This document shows positions 14,155 to 20,078 of a stretch of 21,220 nucleotides of DNA, in pieces. The notes under the pieces are model-generated. The model saw only the letters and a program-made list of their open reading frames with translations, did not search any database and had not been told where the DNA came from. The translations under genes were made by a program, and so were the position numbers. This stretch comes from an uncultured Clostridium sp. GTDB lineage: Bacteria > Bacillota > Clostridia > TANB77 > CAG-508. The stretch spans positions 1 through 21,220 of the forward strand of contig CABUKD010000032.1 of the NCBI GenBank assembly GCA_902492105.1, written 5' to 3'. Within the stretch, counting starts at the first letter, position 1. Each line of letters opens with the position of its first letter.

Positions 14155-16086
14155 ATGGAAAAATTCGAACATGAATATAATGCAGATCAAATTCAAGTAT
14201 TAGAAGGATTGGAAGCAGTTAGAAAAAGACCAGGAATGTATATTGGTAGTGTTTCTGTTAGAGGATTACATCATTTAGTTTATGAAATTGTAGATAACTG
14301 TGTTGATGAGGCCTTAGCAGGATATTGTACACAAATTAATATAGAAATACAACCAGGCAATATTATTAGTGTAGAAGATAATGGAAGAGGAATTCCAGTA
14401 GATATACACCCAAAAACAAAAATATCAGCAGCAGAAACTGTTTATACCAAACTACATGCTGGTGGAAAATTTGGTGGAGATAGTGGATATAAAGTATCTG
14501 GAGGTCTTCATGGAGTAGGCGCATCAGTTGTAAATGCATTATCTGAATGGACAGAAGTAACCATTCAAAGAGATGGTGGAATCTATGAAATGAAATTTCA
14601 AAGAGGCAAAACAGTAGAACCATTAACTAGAATAGGAGACTCTGATAAAACAGGTACAAAAGTTAGATTTTTAGCAGATAGTACTATTTTTGAAACATTA
14701 AATTATGAATATGAAACACTAGAAACTAGATTTAGAGAAATTGCATTTTTAACCAAAGGGCTAAAGATTAATATTCAAGACTTAAGAGATCCAGAAAATA
14801 TTAAAAAAGCAGAATTTCATTTTGAAGGTGGATTAAATTCCTTTGTAGAATATTTAAACAAAAATAAAGAAAAAATTCATGATAAGCCAATTTATATCGA
14901 AAAAGATGGGGAAGTACCAGTAGAAATTGCATTTCAATATACAACATCTTATTCAGAAAATATTTATACATTTGTTAATAATATTAATACCATTGAAGGT
15001 GGAACACACTTAGAGGGATTTAAAAGAGGTTTAACAAAAGCTTTTAATGATTATGCAAGAGCACATAATTTAATTAAAGAAAAAGATCCAAATTTACTTG
15101 GAGAAGATATCAGAGAAGGAATTACAGCAGTTGTTTCAGTCAAAGTAAAAGAACCTCAATTTGAAGGACAAACCAAAACAAAATTAGGAAATAGTAATGT
15201 AACAGGAATTGTTGCAAGTTTAGTAAATGATGCTTTATCTACATTTTTAGAGGAAAATCCAACAGTAGGAAAAGCAATTTTGGAAAAATGTATTAATGCA
15301 TCACGTGCAAGAGAAGCAGCTAGAAAAGCAAGAGAATTAGTAAGAAGAAAAAGTGCCCTAGAAACTTCTACATTACCAGGAAAATTAGCAGATTGTAGTA
15401 GTAAAGTACCAGAAGAATGTGAAGTATATATTGTAGAGGGAGATTCTGCAGGAGGTAGTGCTAAACAGGGAAGAGACAGAAAATTCCAAGCAATACTTCC
15501 TTTATGGGGAAAAATGCTTAATGTAGAAAAATCAAGAGCAGACAAAATTTATAATAATGATAAATTACAACCAGTTATTTTAGCAGTAGGAGCAGGGATT
15601 GGAAAAGATTTTGATATTAGTAAAATTCGTTATGGAAAAGTCATTATTATGGCAGATGCTGATGTTGATGGTGCACACATTAGAACCTTATTATTAACCT
15701 TCTTCTTTAGATATATGAGACCATTAATTGAAAATGGAAATGTATATTTAGCACAACCACCATTATATAAATTATCGAAAAAAGGAATGGAAGATATTTA
15801 TTGTTATACAGATGATGATTTAGCAAAAGCATTCCAAGAATTAGCAGAAAAAGGAATTGCAAGAGACCAAGTAGGAATTCAAAGATATAAAGGTCTTGGA
15901 GAAATGAACCCAGAGCAATTATGGGAAACAACAATGGATCCTGAAAAAAGAATTTTAATAAAAGTAACAATGGAAGATGCTATGAAAGCAGATGCAATCT
16001 TTACTTTATTAATGGGAGATGAAATTGAACCAAGAAGAAAATTTATTGAAGAAAATGCAAAATATGTTAGAAATTTGGATATATAA
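14155..16086 (+). CDS. gyrB: DNA gyrase subunit B
   Basis: GyrB is the ATPase subunit of gyrase, which introduces negative supercoils. The 643-aa length matches Firmicute GyrB without the proteobacterial insert. In order: the GHKL ATPase with RKRPGMYIG (23-31), EIVDN (44-48), DNGRG (75-79) and GGLHGVGASVVNALS; the transducer domain; the TOPRIM domain with EGDSAGGSAKQGRD (from E428) and the metal-binding DADVDGAH (from D501); and the C-terminal QRYKGLGEMNPEQLWETTMDP block. A GGAGG box sits 8 bases before the ATG. gyrA, often the next gene, does not follow. Instead there is an 819-bp gap and an accessory cluster. The hairpin at 16191-16224 is the likely end of transcription. Confidence 0.98.
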   Translation: MEKFEHEYNADQIQVLEGLEAVRKRPGMYIGSVSVRGLHHLVYEIVDNCVDEALAGYCTQINIEIQPGNIISVEDNGRGIPVDIHPKTKISAAETVYTKLHAGGKFGGDSGYKVSGGLHGVGASVVNALSEWTEVTIQRDGGIYEMKFQRGKTVEPLTRIGDSDKTGTKVRFLADSTIFETLNYEYETLETRFREIAFLTKGLKINIQDLRDPENIKKAEFHFEGGLNSFVEYLNKNKEKIHDKPIYIEKDGEVPVEIAFQYTTSYSENIYTFVNNINTIEGGTHLEGFKRGLTKAFNDYARAHNLIKEKDPNLLGEDIREGITAVVSVKVKEPQFEGQTKTKLGNSNVTGIVASLVNDALSTFLEENPTVGKAILEKCINASRAREAARKARELVRRKSALETSTLPGKLADCSSKVPEECEVYIVEGDSAGGSAKQGRDRKFQAILPLWGKMLNVEKSRADKIYNNDKLQPVILAVGAGIGKDFDISKIRYGKVIIMADADVDGAHIRTLLLTFFFRYMRPLIENGNVYLAQPPLYKLSKKGMEDIYCYTDDDLAKAFQELAEKGIARDQVGIQRYKGLGEMNPEQLWETTMDPEKRILIKVTMEDAMKADAIFTLLMGDEIEPRRKFIEENAKYVRNLDI

Positions 16087-16150
16087 AAATAATGTGTTAA
16101 ATGAAAAAACAAAAGATAAAAATAATAAAAATAATAATTTAAATAAAAAA

Positions 16151-16185
16151 TAGATAATAGATAATAAATAATAAATAATAAATAA
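16151..16185. repeat. Heptamer tandem repeat behind gyrB
   Basis: TAGATAA occurs twice and TAAATAA three times in direct succession (five units of 7 bp), ending in TAATT. It is an AT-only microsatellite in the gyrB 3' region and is likely variable between strains. Confidence 0.7.
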
Positions 16186-16190
16186 TAATT

Positions 16191-16224
16191 AATAGCAGAT
16201 AAGAAAAAAATCTTATCTGCTATT
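16191..16224. terminator. Strong symmetrical hairpin behind gyrB
   Basis: AATAGCAGATAAGA (16191-16204) and its exact complement (16211-16224) form a 14-bp stem with a six-A loop. No long U-run follows on either strand; the minus side is the more T-rich. It could end gyrB transcripts and also the leftward unit proposed for 16225-16620. Confidence 0.6.
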
Positions 16225-16424
16225 ATCGATAAAGCTAATATTAATCTTCAGCTAAAACCTATTTATCTAATTATTAACCTAATGTACATTACTGCACAAA
16301 TAAGCTATTCATCAAATAAATAAATCAGTCGCTTGACTACAAATGCACCCATTATAACCACATTCATCCTAAAAGGACTATTAGCAATCATAAATAAATG
16401 CAAGAATAATCTTAACTTTGAATA

Positions 16425-16526
16425 TCATACCTCTATTTTTGACCATATATTTTTTATTCTATCTTTATTAATGTAACGAAAATAAAACAAGTAAATATAG
16501 CCTAAATACAAATATAATATTCTCAT
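16425..16526 (-). CDS. Possible small leftward ORF (33 aa) or gene remnant
   Basis: I do not recognise this. On the minus strand an AGGTGAT ribosome binding site (16539-16545) lies 12 bases before an ATG opening a 33-codon frame that begins MRILYLYLGYIYLFYFRYIN, hydrophobic and aromatic, and ends WSKIEV. It is followed, with overlapping stop and start codons, by a 15-codon frame (16381-16428) and then a 28-codon frame (16305-16391) containing VVIMGAFVVKRLIY. The chain could be a decayed gene, a set of tiny peptides, or part of an RNA. A promoter-like pair lies upstream at 16627-16655. The plus strand here is richer in C than in G, unlike neighbouring plus-strand genes, which favours minus-strand function. 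Confidence 0.25.
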   Translation of the reverse strand: MRILYLYLGYIYLFYFRYINKDRIKNIWSKIEV

Positions 16527-16626
16527 CGCCGAATTAGTATCACCTAAAGTTATTAAGCAATGCTAACTCTTTGCTCGAACTTAATAAAACCTACTAAAAG
16601 ACCTTATTAAACTCTTATTTCAACTA

Positions 16627-16655
16627 ATATTAACCTTATATTCTTATTATGTCAT
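16627..16655 (-). promoter_or_regulatory. Possible leftward promoter behind gyrB
   Basis: On the minus strand ATGACA (16650-16655) and TAATAT (16627-16632) are separated by 17 bp. Transcription would start near 16620 and end at the hairpin 16191-16224, a unit of about 430 nt. Both elements are imperfect. Confidence 0.35.
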
Positions 16656-16742
16656 TTTATTTTTATTTTATTCAAAAAAATAAAAAATGTTAAAATATTA
16701 TATTACAGATTATTGTTTCTAAAATAGCGAAAAATCAAAAAA

Positions 16743-16759
16743 TGTCGAAACAGGTCGAA
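16743..16759 (+). promoter_or_regulatory. Tandem Spo0A-like boxes upstream of the accessory cluster
   Basis: TGTCGAA (16743-16749) and GGTCGAA (16753-16759) lie 10 bp apart, followed by CGATTTT. The block closely resembles the pair at 5208-5224. It ends 9 bp before a perfect TTGACA, a position suited to activation or repression by Spo0A. Confidence 0.55.
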
Positions 16760-16768
16760 CGATTTTAA

Positions 16769-16797
16769 TTGACATTTTTTGTAAAATATTGTAAGAT
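16769..16797 (+). promoter_or_regulatory. Promoter P1 of the accessory cluster
   Basis: A perfect TTGACA (16769-16774) and TAAGAT (16792-16797) are separated by 17 bp. The start would be near 16804, about 100 nt before the DUF4160 gene. The weak -10 and the adjacent Spo0A-like boxes suggest regulated use. A 14-bp palindrome TAATTCATGAATTA follows at 16808-16821. Confidence 0.55.
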
Positions 16798-16861
16798 AAA
16801 AATAGAATTAATTCATGAATTATTTAATTTCAAATTTTTTATTTCTTTATTTCAATTTCAC

Positions 16862-16890
16862 TTGAAAGTAAAAGAATAAATTGTTATAAT
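16862..16890 (+). promoter_or_regulatory. Promoter-like P2 overlapping the ribosome binding site
   Basis: TTGAAA (16862-16867) and a perfect TATAAT (16885-16890) are separated by 17 bp. The AAAGGAGGTG ribosome site begins at 16891, so transcripts from P2 would start near 16897, inside it, and have almost no leader. Confidence 0.5.
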
Positions 16891-16905
16891 AAAGGAGGTG
16901 AATAG

Positions 16906-17172
16906 GTGCCTGTTATTTCGCAATTTTACGGGATTATCATTAGAATGTTTTTTAAGGATAATGAAAGACATCATACACCACATATCCATGCAATATATAA
17001 TGAATATGAAGCATCATTTGATTTAAAAGGTAATATAATCAGAGGAGAATTTCCTAATAAGCAAAAGAAAATAGTAGAAGCATGGATACTTATACATGAG
17101 CAAGAACTATATTTATTATGGAAAACTATTAATGAAGATAATGGATTTTTTACAATTGAACCATTAAGATAA
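16906..17172 (+). CDS. DUF4160 family protein (possible toxin-antitoxin-like partner)
   Basis: The 88-aa protein matches the DUF4160 pattern: an N-terminus MPVISQFYGIIIRMFF, then the hallmark R-H-H-T-P-H-I-H-A (21-29), a short ASFDLKGNIIRGEFP strand pair, and a helical end with EAWILIHEQELYLLW. No biochemical activity is established for the family to my knowledge; the conserved histidines could bind metal. It starts with GTG: AAAGGAGGTG is ideally placed, and the family N-terminus begins there. DUF4160 genes are commonly followed by DUF2442 genes, as here (10 bp gap), which has led to the suggestion of a two-gene module. That role is inference. Confidence 0.88.
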   Translation: MPVISQFYGIIIRMFFKDNERHHTPHIHAIYNEYEASFDLKGNIIRGEFPNKQKKIVEAWILIHEQELYLLWKTINEDNGFFTIEPLR

Positions 17173-17182
17173 GGAGGAAAAA

Positions 17183-17446
17183 ATGTGTCCTAAATTAAAA
17201 GAAGTAAAAGCTTTAGAAGATTATAAAGTTTTATTAACATTTCAAAATGGAGAACAGAGAATATATGATATGAAAAAATTATTAAAATATGACTTTTATA
17301 AAAATATTAGGGACAAAGAAAAATTTCAAAAAGTAAGAGTAGCAGATGGAATAACAATTGAATGGGAAGATGGAGAAGATGTAGATCCATGTGATTTATA
17401 CATTGATAGTAAGCCTATAAGAGAGGAGGAAAATGAACCAAAATAA
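17183..17446 (+). CDS. DUF2442 family protein
   Basis: The 87-aa protein fits DUF2442: an N-terminal beta hairpin EVKALEDYKVLLTFQNGEQR, the Y-D-M-K-K-L-L block, F-Q-K-V-R-V-A-D-G, and the characteristic I-E-W-E-D-G-E-D-V-D-P-C-D-L-Y (59-73). The function is unknown. AAGGAGG lies just before the ATG. The last 14 bp overlap the next gene, and the ribosome binding site of that gene (GAGGAGG) is inside this one, so translation is coupled. This links the DUF4160/DUF2442 pair physically with the secretion-type genes downstream. The protein is acidic at its C-terminus, as many antitoxins are, but this is not proof of such a role. Confidence 0.87.
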   Translation: MCPKLKEVKALEDYKVLLTFQNGEQRIYDMKKLLKYDFYKNIRDKEKFQKVRVADGITIEWEDGEDVDPCDLYIDSKPIREEENEPK

Positions 17447-18002
17447 TAGCACAGTACAAGAATGGTTGCCTTTTGAAAGAATTTTAAATAATGGAATCAT
17501 TCAATTAAAAGATAAAACATATATAAAGATAATAAAAATAAGCCCGATTAATTTTAATTTAAAATCAGAATTAGAACAGGAAGCAATATTAAATTCTTAT
17601 AAAATTTTTTTAAAAACTTGTAATTTTAATTTTCAAATATTAATTCAAAGTAATAAAGAAGATATTAGCAAACATATTCAAAATATTAATGATAATTTAA
17701 TTCATGAAAAAAATTTTATTCAAGAAATATCTAAAAAATATATTCAGTATATTAAAAATTTAAATCATAATAAAAAATCCTCCACAAAAAATTTCTATAT
17801 TATTTTAAAATATAAAAATGAAAATAAAGAATTAATCAATATAGAAGATTATGCAATAGAAGAATTAAATGATAAATATTTTAAAATAAAAGACTGTTTA
17901 TCAAGATGTGGAAACATTGTTACTGATTATAATGAAAAAAATCAAGTCATTTCTATTTTATTTTCTTTTTTAAATTCAAGAATTTATTTTAATCAAATTT
18001 AA
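17433..18002 (+). CDS. TraC-like protein preceding VirB4 (conjugation cluster)
   Basis: The 189-aa protein resembles the small proteins encoded just before VirB4 in Bacillota conjugation clusters, often labelled TraC-like. What is seen: WLPFERILNNGIIQLKDKTY near residues 12-31, then IKIIKISPINFNLKSELEQE, a pattern also typical of VirB4 N-termini, followed by a Q-I-L-I-Q-S strand and Lys/Asn/Ile-rich helices to the end. It has no nucleotide-binding motif and no membrane segment. It probably supplies the part that the short VirB4 downstream lacks, or anchors it to the membrane complex; that is inference. It overlaps the DUF2442 gene by 14 bp. Codon use is far more AT-rich than in the housekeeping genes. 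Confidence 0.65.
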   Translation: MNQNNSTVQEWLPFERILNNGIIQLKDKTYIKIIKISPINFNLKSELEQEAILNSYKIFLKTCNFNFQILIQSNKEDISKHIQNINDNLIHEKNFIQEISKKYIQYIKNLNHNKKSSTKNFYIILKYKNENKELINIEDYAIEELNDKYFKIKDCLSRCGNIVTDYNEKNQVISILFSFLNSRIYFNQI

Positions 18003-18216
18003 TTTTATTCTGTTGATTAAAATATCATAAAAATAATATCATTTATTTAATATAATTATTTATAAAAATAAATATAATAAACATAAATTATTAAATAAAA
18101 AAATAAATAATTAATTAAAATATAAAAACAATTAATTAGTGTAAATTTAACAATAATTAAAAATAGAATAATAAATAATTTTAAATAAATGAAGAAAATA
18201 AAATAGAAAAAATAAA

Positions 18217-18230
18217 GAGGTGAGAATATT
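18217..18230 (+). promoter_or_regulatory. Ribosome binding site with possible ATT start of the VirB4-type gene
   Basis: GAGGTGA (18217-18223) is followed 4 bases later by ATT (18228-18230), the same spacing as the DUF4160 gene uses. The frame from ATT is open into the ATG at 18291 and adds 21 residues (MFNLEKIKKQIIPKK and so on). The ATG at 18291 itself has no ribosome site. Confidence 0.5.
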
Positions 18231-18290
18231 TTTAATTTAGAAAAAATAAAAAAACAAATAATTCCAAAGAAAAACAAAAAAGAAAATACA

Positions 18291-20078
18291 ATGAAATTTT
18301 TAGAAGGAATTTATACCAATAAAGATTATTTAAGTCCGTCCTATATTAATTTATCAAATCCCAAATATATAGAAATAGATAATACATTTTATTCTACTTT
18401 AATTATTACTAATTATTTTCGAGAACAAACAGATTTAATTTTAAAATCTATTATTGATACAAATATTAATCTTAATATTTCCATTTTCTATGAAAAACAA
18501 GATACTTATAAAACAATACGCGATTTAACCTACCATATAGGCAATGTAGGTGTAGATTTAAAAGAAAATAATCAAAATAGACAAGATATTGAAATAGCTG
18601 CATTTACTTATAATGATGCAAAATATATAAGAAAAGAAATTCAAGTAAATAATGAAGAATTATATTTTTTATATATTTATGTTACTACATTTTCTAGTGA
18701 TTTAAAAGAATTAGAATATTTATTAAATAAATTAGAAGGAATTTTACAAGGAAAAGGTTTACAAACAAGAAGAGCCTACTTTAGGCAAGAACAAGGTTTT
18801 TTAACATCTCTTCCTATTATGAATAATTCTATTGAATTAAAAGAAGCGGCAAAAAGAAATGTATTAACCAATGGACTAGTAGCAACATATCCATTTATTT
18901 CATCTGCTATTTTTGATGAAGAAGGTATTTTTATAGGTACTAATATTTACAATAATTCCTTGGTATTTATTGATAGGTATAATACACAAAAATATAAAAA
19001 TGCAAATATTTGTATTTTTGGAACAAGCGGAGCAGGAAAATCTTTTTATACCAAATTATTAATTCTAAGAAATCGTTTGCTTCGCATTGAACAATATATT
19101 ATAGATCCAGATAGAGAATATGGTAGTTTATGCAATGCTTTTGAAGGAACTATGATTAAAATAGGTCCAAATTCAGAAACTTATATTAATATATTTGATA
19201 TTAGGCAAGAAAGTATTGAAGATAACGAAAATGGATATTTAGCCAATAAAATAGGAAAATTAATTGGATTTTTTAATTTAATTTTTGGAAATTTAGATGA
19301 AGAAGAAAAAGCTATTTTAGAAGAAAAAATTATTGAATTATATGCTTTAAAAGGAATTACTTTTGAAGATGAAACACTATATAAAAAAGATGAAAAGAAA
19401 ATATCTATAAAACCAATATTTAAAGATACATATGATATGCCAATATTAGAAGATTTTTATGAATTGTTGGGTAAAACAGAAAATACAAAAAAATTTCAAA
19501 TAAAATTAATTCCATTTGTAAAAGGGTCTTTAAAATTTTTTAATCATTACACCAATATTCAATTAGACAATTTATTAATTGTAGCAGATATTTATGAATT
19601 AGGAGAAGATAATTTAAAATATGGTATGTACTTATTTACCGATTTATTTTGGGACAAAATTAAAAAAGATAGAAACCAAAGAAAGGCCATTTATTTAGAT
19701 GAAATTTGGAGATTAATTGGAGTTACCTCTAACAAAGAAGTAGCAAGTTTTATTTATAAAATTTTTAAAACCATTCGAAAATATGGAGGAAGTAGTGTAG
19801 CTATTACACAAGATATATCAGACTTATTTAGTTTAGAGGAAGGAACTTATGGAAAAAGTATTTTAAATAATTCAGAAATAAAAACATTTTTTGCACTAGA
19901 AGAAGAAAATATAAAAGTATTAGAAAAATATACAAATTTATCAGAAAAAGAAAAAATAGAAATTAAATCACTAAAAAGAGGAGAATGTTTAATGTTTATA
20001 GGAAATGAGCATATTTTAACAAAAATTGAAGCAGCAGATTTTGAAAAAGAAATAATACAAGGAGGAATCAAAAAATGA
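18291..20078 (+). CDS. VirB4-type conjugation/secretion ATPase
   Basis: This is a VirB4/TraE-family ATPase, the energy supplier and assembly factor at the cytoplasmic base of type IV secretion systems. From the ATG it has 595 aa. The N-terminal domain (about 1-220) ends in RRAYFRQEQGFLTSLP (about 160-175). The RecA-like motor follows with Walker A GTSGAGKS (244-251), IIDPDREYGSL (about 267-277), Walker B AIYLDE (D470, E471) and the VirB4 motif AITQD (Q507). All catalytic residues are present. It is shorter at the N-terminus than many VirB4 proteins, fitting the separate TraC-like gene before it. The real start may be ATT at 18228 (616 aa). Its stop overlaps the next start as ATGA. Confidence 0.88.
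   Translation: MKFLEGIYTNKDYLSPSYINLSNPKYIEIDNTFYSTLIITNYFREQTDLILKSIIDTNINLNISIFYEKQDTYKTIRDLTYHIGNVGVDLKENNQNRQDIEIAAFTYNDAKYIRKEIQVNNEELYFLYIYVTTFSSDLKELEYLLNKLEGILQGKGLQTRRAYFRQEQGFLTSLPIMNNSIELKEAAKRNVLTNGLVATYPFISSAIFDEEGIFIGTNIYNNSLVFIDRYNTQKYKNANICIFGTSGAGKSFYTKLLILRNRLLRIEQYIIDPDREYGSLCNAFEGTMIKIGPNSETYINIFDIRQESIEDNENGYLANKIGKLIGFFNLIFGNLDEEEKAILEEKIIELYALKGITFEDETLYKKDEKKISIKPIFKDTYDMPILEDFYELLGKTENTKKFQIKLIPFVKGSLKFFNHYTNIQLDNLLIVADIYELGEDNLKYGMYLFTDLFWDKIKKDRNQRKAIYLDEIWRLIGVTSNKEVASFIYKIFKTIRKYGGSSVAITQDISDLFSLEEGTYGKSILNNSEIKTFFALEEENIKVLEKYTNLSEKEKIEIKSLKRGECLMFIGNEHILTKIEAADFEKEIIQGGIKK

Noticed and set aside
15156..15545. Minus-strand frame of 129 codons inside gyrB
   Set aside because: Antisense shadow of the TOPRIM region of gyrB, with no ribosome site.
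16087..16905. tRNA, rRNA, integrase or att site marking an integrated element next to gyrB
   Set aside because: No tRNA-like fold, no recombinase frame and no direct repeat suggestive of att sites was seen in the gap; an element boundary cannot be claimed.
18056..18277. Minus-strand frame of 73 codons in the gap before the VirB4 gene
   Set aside because: Consists almost only of Phe, Ile, Leu and Tyr from A/T-only DNA; it arises from composition, not from coding.
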